The notes under the pieces are model-generated. The model was given only the letters and a program-made list of their open reading frames with translations. It did not search any database and had not been told where the DNA came from. The translations under genes and the position numbers were made by a program. This document shows, piece after piece, positions 33,942 through 42,191 of a stretch of DNA of 53,197 nucleotides (its first letter is position 1; every line of letters starts with the position of its first letter). Origin of the DNA: Deltaproteobacteria bacterium Ga0077539 (GTDB taxonomy: Bacteria; Myxococcota_A; Polyangia; Polyangiales; Ga0077539); assembly GCA_001465015.1 (NCBI GenBank), contig LNEO01000177.1:1-53197 (forward strand), read 5' to 3'.

Positions 33942-34769
33942 ATGCAGGAGCTGGCGCCGAAGGGTTTTCGATTCTCGCTCGAGCACGGGGTGGGGCGCAT
34001 CACGCTCAGTCGACCAGCGCGGCTCAACTCGCTGACGTTCGAGATCTATCAAGAGCTCGCGGCGTTCTTCGTGACGTTGTCGCAGCGCGACGAGGTCCGC
34101 GCCGTGGTGATCACCGGCGAAGGACGAGGGTTTTGCTCGGGGGGAGACGTGCAAGACATCATCGCCGAGCTCTTCAAGCGCGACGCCAAAGGGATGCTCG
34201 AGTTTACGCGGGTGACCGGCGAGCTCATCGCCAACGTCCGACGATGCCGAAGGCCCGTGATCGCGGCGGTCAACGGCGTCGCGGTGGGAGCGGGCGCGGT
34301 GCTCGCCGCTGCCTGCGATGTCCGATACTTCGCGAGGAGCGCCAGGATCGGGTTCATTTTTCCGAAGGTGGGGCTGTCGGGCGCAGACATGGGCGCGAGC
34401 TTCTTGCTTCCGCGCATCGTCGGCCTGGGACACGCGAGCGAGCTGCTGTTCTCGGGGGCCGTCATCGACGCCGAAGAAGCCGCGCGAATCGGCCTCGCCA
34501 ACCGGGTGTTCGACGACGACGCGCTCGTCGGCAAGGCGGTCGCGTTCGCCGAGTCGCTCTCCGAGGGACCGGCTTTCGCCCATGCGATGACCAAGCAGAT
34601 GATCGAGAGCGAGGCCCGAATGACCCTCGCAGAGGCGATCGAGAGCGAAGCCCAGGCGCAAGCGCTGTGCATGCTCCACCCGGACTTTCGCGCCGCCTAC
34701 GACGCAAACACGCAAAAGGTCAGCGCGAAATTCGAAGGCGCTCCCGCGCGCAAACCGCACGCTGAGTAA
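33942..34769 (+). CDS. Enoyl-CoA hydratase/isomerase-family protein
   Basis: The 275-residue crotonase-fold enzyme has CSGGD at 65-69 and NGVAVGAG at 111-118, which build the oxyanion hole for the CoA thioester. The segment FPKVGLSGADMGASFLLPR (140-158) carries Asp149 where classical hydratases have Glu/Gly-rich residues, typical of a subfamily found next to benzoate-CoA-type ligases. It would hydrate or open a ring-derived enoyl-CoA. It is 20 bases before the acyl-CoA dehydrogenase in the same operon. Confidence 0.92.
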   Translation: MQELAPKGFRFSLEHGVGRITLSRPARLNSLTFEIYQELAAFFVTLSQRDEVRAVVITGEGRGFCSGGDVQDIIAELFKRDAKGMLEFTRVTGELIANVRRCRRPVIAAVNGVAVGAGAVLAAACDVRYFARSARIGFIFPKVGLSGADMGASFLLPRIVGLGHASELLFSGAVIDAEEAARIGLANRVFDDDALVGKAVAFAESLSEGPAFAHAMTKQMIESEARMTLAEAIESEAQAQALCMLHPDFRAAYDANTQKVSAKFEGAPARKPHAE

Positions 34770-34789
34770 GCACACACCGAGGCCGCTCC

Positions 34790-36340
34790 GTGACTCCACT
34801 CCTTCGCACACGAAACGCGCTCGCGACCGACGAGCTGCCATTTTTCTTCGACGCGGTTCACATCGCTCTCGCCGAGCGAGTCCGTGATTTCGCGATCAAT
34901 GTCGCCGCTCCCGAGGAGGACGCGCAGCGGCGCAACGCGGCGAGCACCTACGAGCAGCTCGGCGAGCGGTGCTCGCGGATCGCGCTGCGTCTCGGGCGCG
35001 AGAGGCTGATCGACGCCTGCATCCCTGCTGCGCACGGCGGCCTCGCGCTCGGAACCCGCCGAGAGCACCTCGATGTGCGCGCCGTTTGCCTGCTACGAGA
35101 GTCCTTGGGCTGGGCGAGCGCGCTCTCGGAGTTCGTCCTCGCGATGCAGGGGCTCGGATCGTTTCCGATCGTCGTCTCTGGGACCGATGCGCTTCGAAAG
35201 GAGTTTCTTCCTCCAGTTCTGCGAGGCGAATCGCTGGCAGCGTTCGCTCTCACCGAGCCGGAGGCGGGCTCGGACGTCGCGGCGCTTCGCTCGACCGCGG
35301 AGCGCGTCAAAGACGACTACGTGATCAACGGCCGAAAGACGTTCATCTCGAACGCTGGGATCGCCGGACACTACGTCGTGTTCGCCAAGACCGACCCAGC
35401 GGCGGGCAACCGCGGCATCACCGCCTTCGTCGTGAAGCCGACGGACCCGGGCTTCTCTTTCGAAGGCGCCCAGATGCTCGTCACCGAGCACCCCGTCGGG
35501 ACGATTCGCTTCGACAACATGGTGATCCCATCGTCGCGCCGACTCGGACGCGAGGGCGAAGGCTTCAAGCTGGCCATGCGGACGCTCGATAGCTTTCGCA
35601 CGACGGTCGGCGCCGCCGCGTGCGGCATGGCGCGTCGCGCCCTCGACGAGGCGCTCTTTCGCGCGACGACGCGAGAGCAGTTCGGCAAGGCGATCTCGGA
35701 CAACCAGCTCATCCAAGGGCACATCGCGCACATGGCCACAGAGCTCGATGCGTCGCGGCTGCTCGTCTACCGCGCGGCGTACGGGCGCGACAAAGGCAAC
35801 GAGCGCATCTCGATCGATGCGAGCATGGCCAAGTGGTACGCGACCGAAGCGGCGCAGAGGATCATCGACCTCGCGGTGCAGATTCACGGCGGCGCGGGCG
35901 TGCTGCGGGGGATCGCGGTCGAGCGCCTCTACCGCGACATTCGCGCGCTGCGCATCTACGAGGGCACCTCCGAGGTGCACCAGCTGATCATCGCTCGGGT
36001 GCTCACCGCAGGAGAGCGCGCGAGGCAAGACGCCCGTGCCACCGCTGACAACAGCGCGTCTCTCAAGGAGAGCGTGTCGGAGTCGAGCGTCTTCAACATG
36101 GCGAAGACCGTCGAGATTTCCGCCACGCTCGAGCCGCCCAAACCCGCGGTGCGTCCGACGCCGAAGCGCCCGCTCGCGGCGCGCGCCGCCGAAGACTCGA
36201 TTCGAAAGACCATGCCCGAGGTGCCCACACGAAAAGGGCCGGTGGCGCGAGAGACGATGCCCGACACCCCCGTGAGCAAGCTCCTCGGCGCCAACGCGCC
36301 GCGCCGCGGTCCGCGCGACCCGAGCGAGTCGGAAGACTGA
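34790..36340 (+). CDS. Acyl-CoA dehydrogenase with extra C-terminal tail
   Basis: This FAD-dependent enzyme introduces a double bond into acyl-CoA and passes electrons to electron-transfer flavoprotein. Residues 20-410 are a complete family domain, with ALTEPEAGSD at about 153-162, FISNAG, and RIYEGTSEVHQ (catalytic-type Glu391) at 388-398. Residues 412-516 are a disordered, Pro/Lys/Arg/Ser-rich tail absent from normal members. It carries two similar motifs, RKTMPEVP at 472-479 and RETMPDTP at 487-494. Total length is 516 against the usual 380-400. The start is GTG 34790; no strong Shine-Dalgarno is visible. Confidence 0.93.
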   Translation: MTPLLRTRNALATDELPFFFDAVHIALAERVRDFAINVAAPEEDAQRRNAASTYEQLGERCSRIALRLGRERLIDACIPAAHGGLALGTRREHLDVRAVCLLRESLGWASALSEFVLAMQGLGSFPIVVSGTDALRKEFLPPVLRGESLAAFALTEPEAGSDVAALRSTAERVKDDYVINGRKTFISNAGIAGHYVVFAKTDPAAGNRGITAFVVKPTDPGFSFEGAQMLVTEHPVGTIRFDNMVIPSSRRLGREGEGFKLAMRTLDSFRTTVGAAACGMARRALDEALFRATTREQFGKAISDNQLIQGHIAHMATELDASRLLVYRAAYGRDKGNERISIDASMAKWYATEAAQRIIDLAVQIHGGAGVLRGIAVERLYRDIRALRIYEGTSEVHQLIIARVLTAGERARQDARATADNSASLKESVSESSVFNMAKTVEISATLEPPKPAVRPTPKRPLAARAAEDSIRKTMPEVPTRKGPVARETMPDTPVSKLLGANAPRRGPRDPSESED

Positions 36341-36369
36341 TTCCTCTCGATCCGCACACAGAGCGACCC

Positions 36370-38022
36370 ATGAGCACTGCGCCGACGTTCGATGACGAGT
36401 TCAACCTCGCTGACTACTTCTTGCACGACCGTGTGAAAGAGGGGCGCGGCGATCGCGTGGCGATGCGCTTCGGCGATCGCACGTACTCCTATCGCGAGAC
36501 CAGCGACCGGTCGCGCGGCTTCGCTCGCTCGCTGCGCGCGCTCGACGTTCGACAAGAGCAGCGCGTGCTCGTGATCCTGCCAGACCTTCCCCCGTTCGCG
36601 TGGGCGATCATGGGCACCCTCGAGGCCGGGTGCGTGCTCGCGATGGGCAACCCCGACGCGCCCACGAAGGACCTCGCCTACCTCGTCGAGTACACCCGCG
36701 CCGCGGCCATCGTCGCCGTTCCGCGCGTGCTCGAGGCGCTCGCGGGGGTCATCAGCGAGAGCACACATATTCGAGCGGTGTACGTCGTTCCCGACGCGAA
36801 GACCGGCGAGGATCCCTGCGGCGCCGTCCCGCTGCCGTCGCTCGGTCCGGCGCAAGTCCGGGCCCTCGAAGAAGAGGTCACCGCGGTGCGGCCGTGGATC
36901 CCCCCTGTGAAAACCCGTCGCGATGACGTCGCGATCTGGCTCTTCACCTCTGGCTCGACGGGGCATTCGAAGGCCGCGATTCACACGCACCGGGACTTCG
37001 CGTTCAACACGGAGGTGTTCGCCAAGCGCACCATCGGGATGCGCGAAGACGACGTGACTGTGAGCATCCCTCGGCTGTTCTTCGGGTACGCGACCGGGAC
37101 CAACCTCTTCTTTCCGTTCGCGATGGGCGCCACCGCCGCGCTGTTCAGCGAACGGCCAACACCCGAAGCGCTCGTGCGGGCGATCGAGTGGTATCGGCCG
37201 ACGGTGCTCACCAACGTCCCGACGATGATCGGAAAGCTGCTCGACCACGATGAAGCGCTGCGCGCCAAGGGCGCAGCTGGGCTCGATCTGTCGTCGCTCC
37301 GGTTCTGCTTTTCTGCAGGCGAAGCGCTTCCGCCGCCGCTGCTCGCGCGGTGGACCGAGCGCTTCGGCATCGATGTCTACGACGGCATCGGCAGCGCCGA
37401 GATGTTTCACATCTACGTGAGCAATCGCCCCGGCGACATCAAGCCAGGCTCGCTGGGACGCGTCGTCGACGGCTACGAGGCGCGCGTGCTCGCGGCCGAC
37501 GCAGAAGGGCCAGGCGCGCCCGAGGTCCCCGAAGCCGAGACGGGAGTGTTGTGGATCCGTGGCGACAGCGTCGCGCTCGGATACTTCCAAGACCGAGACA
37601 AGTCGTGGAAGACGTTTCATGGCCACTGGTGCCGCACGGGTGACCTATTTCGTCGCGACAAAGACGGGTATTTCTGGTTTTCGGGCCGCGCCGATGAGCT
37701 GCTCAAGGTCTCGGGGCAGTGGGTGTCGCCGATCGAGGTCGAAGAGTGCCTGCTCGAGCACGAGTCGGTGCTCTCGTGCGCCCTCATCGGCGTCGATCGC
37801 GGCGGCGGAATGCTCACGACCCGCGCCTACATCCAGCTGCGCACCGGCGTGACTGCGAGCGACGCGCTCGCGGCGGCCTTGCAAGAGCACGTCAAGTCGC
37901 GTCTCTCGTGGCACAAGTACCCGCGCGAAGTCGTGTTCGTCGACGACCTTCCGCGCAACGACCGCGGCAAGATCGACCGCAAGGCGATCAGGGCAGACGC
38001 GCTCAAGGACGGCGCTCGATGA
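36370..38022 (+). CDS. Benzoate-CoA-ligase-family aryl-CoA synthetase
   Basis: The 550-residue AMP-forming ligase activates an aromatic acid with ATP and CoA. FTSGSTGHSKA is at 192-202. YDGIGSAEMFHIYVSN and WCRTGDLFRRD are close to benzoate-/aminobenzoate-CoA ligases. The catalytic Lys lies in NDRGKIDRKA at the C-terminus. The best functional reading, given the neighbours, is a 2-aminobenzoate or related benzoate-CoA ligase; the exact acid cannot be decided from sequence. Its stop overlaps the creatininase-family start (ATGA). Confidence 0.92.
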   Translation: MSTAPTFDDEFNLADYFLHDRVKEGRGDRVAMRFGDRTYSYRETSDRSRGFARSLRALDVRQEQRVLVILPDLPPFAWAIMGTLEAGCVLAMGNPDAPTKDLAYLVEYTRAAAIVAVPRVLEALAGVISESTHIRAVYVVPDAKTGEDPCGAVPLPSLGPAQVRALEEEVTAVRPWIPPVKTRRDDVAIWLFTSGSTGHSKAAIHTHRDFAFNTEVFAKRTIGMREDDVTVSIPRLFFGYATGTNLFFPFAMGATAALFSERPTPEALVRAIEWYRPTVLTNVPTMIGKLLDHDEALRAKGAAGLDLSSLRFCFSAGEALPPPLLARWTERFGIDVYDGIGSAEMFHIYVSNRPGDIKPGSLGRVVDGYEARVLAADAEGPGAPEVPEAETGVLWIRGDSVALGYFQDRDKSWKTFHGHWCRTGDLFRRDKDGYFWFSGRADELLKVSGQWVSPIEVEECLLEHESVLSCALIGVDRGGGMLTTRAYIQLRTGVTASDALAAALQEHVKSRLSWHKYPREVVFVDDLPRNDRGKIDRKAIRADALKDGAR

Positions 38023-38837
38023 GCGCCGCGCCGCTCGGTGCTCACTGGAAGAGCGCCCCGCTCGCACTCGGCGAGTGCACGATGGCCGACTGCGCCGAAG
38101 TGCTCGCGGGACCGACGGCGGTCGCGCTGCTTCCCGTGGGCTCGACGGAGCCTCACGGGCCGCACCTGCCGCTCGCGACCGACGCGTTGCTGGCCGAAGA
38201 GAACGCGCGTCGCGCGACCAAAGCGCTGCGTGATCGCGGCGTCAGCACGGTGTACGCGCCGGTCGTCTCGTTTGGTGTCACGCGATACGCGGCGGGGTTC
38301 TCCGGCGCGATCACGATCAGCGAAGCGGCGCTGATCGGCTACCTCGTGGCGGTGATCGAAGGCCTGCGCGGCGCGGGATTCGCGCTGGTGTGCGTGACGA
38401 ATCACCACCTCGAGCCCGAGCACGTGACCGCGGTCGAGCGCGCGGTCGCCGCCGCGCGAGAGGCCCGAGGCGGCGTCGTGTTCGCCAATCAGCTCACCAG
38501 GCGATGGGGCCGTACGTTGTCCCACGAATTCAAGCGAGGCGCGTGTCACGCGGGCAGCTACGAGAGCTCGCTCGTGCTCGCGGCGCGACCCGAGCTCGTG
38601 CGCGAAGAGCTGCGCGCGGCGCTGCCGGACGTCGATGTTTCGCTGAGCGCTGCGATCCGCGAGGGAAAGCACAACTTCGCCGAGATGGGGCTCTCGATGG
38701 CCTACGCCGGAGAGCCCCGCGAGGCGTCTCCCGCCGCCGGTGAAGCGTTGTACGAAAAGCTCGTCGAGATGATCACAAGCGAGTGTCTCGAGGCGCTCGG
38801 CCTCGCGTCGCCGCCCGACGCAACGCCTTCGAAATGA
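38019..38837 (+). CDS. Creatininase-family amidohydrolase
   Basis: The 272-residue metal-dependent hydrolase has GSTEPHGPHLPLATD at 41-55, giving metal ligands Glu44, His46 and Asp55, and HAGSYESS with Glu182. Where many family members have NGH-GGN, this one has NHHLEPE (128-134), so His130 and Glu132 align with the H-x-E pair that I recall from true creatininase. It may therefore cleave a cyclic or linear amide. Being translationally coupled between an aryl-CoA ligase and a permease, it may release an aromatic or amino acid for the pathway. The substrate is inference. Confidence 0.85.
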   Translation: MSAAPLGAHWKSAPLALGECTMADCAEVLAGPTAVALLPVGSTEPHGPHLPLATDALLAEENARRATKALRDRGVSTVYAPVVSFGVTRYAAGFSGAITISEAALIGYLVAVIEGLRGAGFALVCVTNHHLEPEHVTAVERAVAAAREARGGVVFANQLTRRWGRTLSHEFKRGACHAGSYESSLVLAARPELVREELRAALPDVDVSLSAAIREGKHNFAEMGLSMAYAGEPREASPAAGEALYEKLVEMITSECLEALGLASPPDATPSK

Positions 38838-40177
38838 CCGCAGAATCGCCGAGGGAGCTTCGCCGCGAGCTCGGGGTGCGGTCGTCGGTGCTGCTCACCG
38901 CGGGCGCGATGATCGGGACTGGGATCTTCGTCTCGCCGGTCGAGACGGCGCGGCTCACGAGCGGCGCGTCGTCGATGATCGTCGCGTGGGCGCTCGGCGC
39001 GGTGCTGTCGCTGCTGGGCGCGCTCGCGTTCGCGGAGGCCGGCGCGGCGATGCCCGAGACCGGCGGGCTCGCGGTGTATCTTCGCAAGGCGTTCGGCGAT
39101 TGGGCGGCGTTCGCCTTTGGCTGGACGATGCTGGTGGTGCTCGTCCCTGCGAGCTTCGCTTTCTTCGCGCAGGTGGCGTTCTGGAACCTCCGCGACGCGG
39201 GGATCATCAAGCAGCCGCTCTTCGCCGACGCGGTCGTCCTCGCGCTCGTCGCGGCCAACGTTCGCGGCGTTCGCGCCGGGGCAGGGATGCAAAACGCGCT
39301 GACCATCACGAAGGTCGTCGGGATCGCGCTGGTGGCGATCGTGGCGGCGGGCTTCGCAGCGAGCGGCCCTGCGATCGCTCCAACGCCAACGGCCGCGATC
39401 GCGAGGGCGCCGTCGCTGCTGGCGGCGATGGTCCCTGTGTTGTGGGCGTACGACGGCTGGATCGACATCACGAGCGTCGCCGGCGAGGTTCGCTCTCCCC
39501 GCACGACCCTGCCTCGCGCGATCGTCGGTGGAACGCTGCTGGTCGGCGCGCTCTACCTCTTTGTCATCGCGTCGGTGCTCGCGAGCGCATCGCACGGCGC
39601 GCTCGCTGCGCTCGGCGACGGAAGCACGATCTTCTCGACGGGGGCGCTCGCTTCGCCTTCGGTCCGACGGTGGCTCGCGTCGCTCGTGGCCGTCGCTTCG
39701 GTCGGCGCGGCCGCCGTCGGGTACATGAGCGGCGTGCGGGTCGTGTACGCGGTCGCGAAGGAGGGGCTCTTGTTCGCGCCGCTCGCGCGCGTGTCCTCGC
39801 GCGGAGTGCCTGCAGTGGCTTTGATTGTGTGTGCTGCGATCGCCCTGGCGTACATCCACTCGCCGCTTCGGAAGCTCGGCGAGGTCTTCGTGCTCGGCGC
39901 GTGGCCGTTCTACGCGCTCGGGGCGCTCGCGGTCGTACGCCTGCGGCTGCGGGGAGCATTTTCCTCGGAGGTCAGCGCGGAGGAGCAACTTCGGTTTCGG
40001 ACGCCGCTGTTTCCGATTCCTCAGATTGTGTTCGCGGTCGTGAGCGTCGCGATCGTCGTCGCGTACGCGCTGCGTGAGCGCCGCAACACATTGATATCAC
40101 TTGGAACTATCGCGATCGGCCTGGCGCTGTACCCCGTCGTACGCTTCGCGCGGTCTCGACGCGCTCGATCGACGTAA
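38834..40177 (+). CDS. APC-superfamily amino acid permease
   Basis: The 447-residue inner-membrane transporter has about 12 hydrophobic spans. The first, SSVLLTAGAMIGTGIFVSP at 17-35, is the unwound substrate-binding helix motif (GAMIGTGIF) typical of the APC family. The size is standard for the LAT/YhdG-like group. It starts in the stop of the creatininase-family gene (ATGA) and ends the operon. A role in taking up an amino or aromatic compound for the upstream catabolic genes is a contextual inference. Confidence 0.92.
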   Translation: MTAESPRELRRELGVRSSVLLTAGAMIGTGIFVSPVETARLTSGASSMIVAWALGAVLSLLGALAFAEAGAAMPETGGLAVYLRKAFGDWAAFAFGWTMLVVLVPASFAFFAQVAFWNLRDAGIIKQPLFADAVVLALVAANVRGVRAGAGMQNALTITKVVGIALVAIVAAGFAASGPAIAPTPTAAIARAPSLLAAMVPVLWAYDGWIDITSVAGEVRSPRTTLPRAIVGGTLLVGALYLFVIASVLASASHGALAALGDGSTIFSTGALASPSVRRWLASLVAVASVGAAAVGYMSGVRVVYAVAKEGLLFAPLARVSSRGVPAVALIVCAAIALAYIHSPLRKLGEVFVLGAWPFYALGALAVVRLRLRGAFSSEVSAEEQLRFRTPLFPIPQIVFAVVSVAIVVAYALRERRNTLISLGTIAIGLALYPVVRFARSRRARST

Positions 40178-40291
40178 GCGCACTTGCGCGGGCGGCGGGG
40201 GATGCGCAGTGCTGAGCCGCTGCCGTCTTTTGCCACGACAACGTCGCTGGCGATCGCGCGGCGAGCTGCCATCAGACTTCTCACAGGGGCG

Positions 40292-40313
40292 ACGGTCCGA
40301 CCCCGCGGACCGT
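40292..40313 (+). terminator. Strong hairpin after the catabolic operon
   Basis: ACGGTCCG (40292-40299), loop ACCCCG, CGGACCGT (40306-40313) form a perfect 8-bp stem 115 bases after the permease stop, in a gap without genes. No T-run follows, so termination would be of a non-classical type; a regulatory or processing role is also possible. Confidence 0.4.
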
Positions 40314-40340
40314 AGGGCGGGATGGCAAACGCTGACACTT

Positions 40341-40365
40341 TCACGAGCCGACACGATCGGCGTGA
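40341..40365. promoter_or_regulatory. Inverted repeat just before the small lipoprotein gene
   Basis: TCACGAGCCGA (40341-40351) and TCGGCGTGA (40357-40365) are inverted repeats with a two-base bulge, ending directly before the GGGAG ribosome site of the gene at 40378. The RNA hairpin could affect translation, or the DNA palindrome could be an operator. Confidence 0.35.
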
Positions 40366-40377
40366 GGGAGTAAGTCC

Positions 40378-40725
40378 ATGATGAAGTCGATCGTCGTCGC
40401 GCTCGTCACCATGATCGTCGCCGCTGGCGCAGGCTGTCGCGGCGAGGGGCACGCGCAGTCGGCGCCGTCGGCGCAGGCTGTCTCGGCGACCGCAGCGTGC
40501 GCGCGGTTGATGACCCTCTGTCAGGGCAACGAACAGGATCGACGCGAGTGCGAGCGAACGATGGCCGAGGTTCGACCCGGCGTCGACGCGGACAACGTCG
40601 CGCGCACGGCCCGGTGTATGGGCGAGGCTCGCACGTGCGGCGAGGGGACGGGCTGCATGGCCGGAAGCGCCGCGCGCGCAGGAGCGAACTTCCTGCGTGA
40701 CTTCACGAACGGCTTTACGCGCTAG
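40378..40725 (+). CDS. Small Cys-containing lipoprotein
   Basis: The 115-residue protein has a lipoprotein signal peptide with lipobox AGAGC (Cys20). The mature part is Ala-rich with regularly placed cysteines (AACARLMTLCQGNEQDRRECERTM, ARCMGEARTCGEGTGCM), probably forming disulphides in the periplasm. I recognise no family. GGGAG lies 7 bases before the ATG. Its stop codon overlaps that of the convergent gene in the tetranucleotide CTAG at 40722-40725. Confidence 0.8.
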   Translation: MMKSIVVALVTMIVAAGAGCRGEGHAQSAPSAQAVSATAACARLMTLCQGNEQDRRECERTMAEVRPGVDADNVARTARCMGEARTCGEGTGCMAGSAARAGANFLRDFTNGFTR

Positions 40726-42191
40726 CCGACGCGGTAGCGCGCAACGCGGCGTCCGGTCGGGTCGACGCGATCGACGATCCCGTCGTACTCGATCCAAGCG
40801 CCTCCGTCTTCGAGCGTCACGCTGGCCGTGCGTCCTTCTGGAACCGAGACGGCGTAGGTCACGCGTTCGTTCGCGCTCACCGCGACGTCGCCGCCCGAGT
40901 GGTAGAGCAGCACGCCGTTGCCGAGCTCGGCCGTCGGCGCCTTGGTGACCTCGGGGCGCGCGACGGCGAACCGCCGTCGACCTTCGGCGTCGACGACGAT
41001 GCACTCGATGCGTCGTCCGCTCTTCTCCCAGCGGTCTCGCACGATGGCGACGCCTCCGCCGCGCAGAGGCAGCGGGCTCGCGCCCTGCACGAGCCAGCGC
41101 ACCGAAGGCCTCGGCCCGCGCACATCGACGCGCGCGACGACCTCGCTCGAGGCGAGCAGCACATGGCCGTCGCCCGACGGCGCGATCTGCGCGTTCTTGT
41201 CGACGGGGATGTTCCATCGCTCGGCGCCGTCGGGCAGGGCGAGCGAGAGCAGCCTCCAAGGCGGCTCGACGACGTGCACGGTGTCGCCGAAGGAGACCGC
41301 GCTCCCTGCGCCAACGGAGGACGCTTGCCACGCGATCGATGCGTCTTCGCGCAGGACCATCTGCGACTGGTAGCCAGCCACGTAGAGGCATCCGCGCGGC
41401 AAAGACAGCGCGTCGAACGAAGACGCGCGGCCGTCGTGCACGGACGGACCGCGGACGGTTCCGTTGTCGTCGACGATGTACGCGAGCGAGCCTGCGCCCT
41501 CGGAGCTCGCGCTGAGCGCGACGAGGACCACCGCGCTCGAGCCGCGAACCCTCGCGACGAACGTCTCGCGCGACGCGCCGTCGAGGTCTGCGCGCCACAG
41601 AACACGATCTCCGCGGAGTCGTACGAGCTGCGTCTTGTCTCCGCTGCTCTGGGCGACCACGCGCGATCCGTCGTCGAGCTCGAGCGCGCTGCGCGGAGGG
41701 ACGGCGCTGCCCGCTTTGCGATGGACGAACGTTTTCGGACGAACGTCGCTGAGCTTGGGCAAATCTGGAGTCGAACGCGCGAACACGCGGGTCACGAGCG
41801 CGCGAAAGAGCTCTGTGCATGCGACAGAGCCCTGCTCGATCCACCCGAGCGCGTCGCGATCGCGCGTGGGCATCTCTGCAGAGAGCTCTTCGAGGTGCTT
41901 TCGTCGCAGCTGCGGCGAGAGCGCGGCGAGCGCGAGCGGAGTGCGGTCGAGCAGCGCGGCTCGTGCGGACTCGTGCTGCACAACGCAAACGTCGTGCTGC
42001 GCGACATCGGCGCGGTCACGAACGGTTGTTACGACGTCGACGAGGTAGCTCGAGCAGCGCGTGCATCGGGCGACGCGTAGCTGTCTGACGCCTGGTTCGG
42101 GCGCGAGCGTGGCGCCGAGGAGCCACTCGATGTCGTCTTTGGGCTCGCTCGAGCCGAAGCCCTTTCGGCAGCGATCGCAACGTTCTGTCAT
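40722..42191 (-). CDS. Beta-propeller (PQQ-like) protein with N-terminal zinc-ribbon-like Cys pairs
   Basis: The 489-residue protein starts with two CxxC pairs, Cys5/8 and Cys43/46, like a small zinc ribbon. A linker and a long run of beta-strand repeats follow (for example VVAQSSGDKTQLVRLRGDRVLWRADLDG, GSAVSFGDTVHVVEPPWRLLSLALPDGAERW), as in quinoprotein-like propellers. There is no signal peptide, so it is likely cytoplasmic. It overlaps the upstream paralogue by ATGA. No enzymatic motif is visible. An analogue of known PQQ-repeat scaffolds is likely; function unknown. Confidence 0.75.
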   Translation of the reverse strand: MTERCDRCRKGFGSSEPKDDIEWLLGATLAPEPGVRQLRVARCTRCSSYLVDVVTTVRDRADVAQHDVCVVQHESARAALLDRTPLALAALSPQLRRKHLEELSAEMPTRDRDALGWIEQGSVACTELFRALVTRVFARSTPDLPKLSDVRPKTFVHRKAGSAVPPRSALELDDGSRVVAQSSGDKTQLVRLRGDRVLWRADLDGASRETFVARVRGSSAVVLVALSASSEGAGSLAYIVDDNGTVRGPSVHDGRASSFDALSLPRGCLYVAGYQSQMVLREDASIAWQASSVGAGSAVSFGDTVHVVEPPWRLLSLALPDGAERWNIPVDKNAQIAPSGDGHVLLASSEVVARVDVRGPRPSVRWLVQGASPLPLRGGGVAIVRDRWEKSGRRIECIVVDAEGRRRFAVARPEVTKAPTAELGNGVLLYHSGGDVAVSANERVTYAVSVPEGRTASVTLEDGGAWIEYDGIVDRVDPTGRRVARYRVG

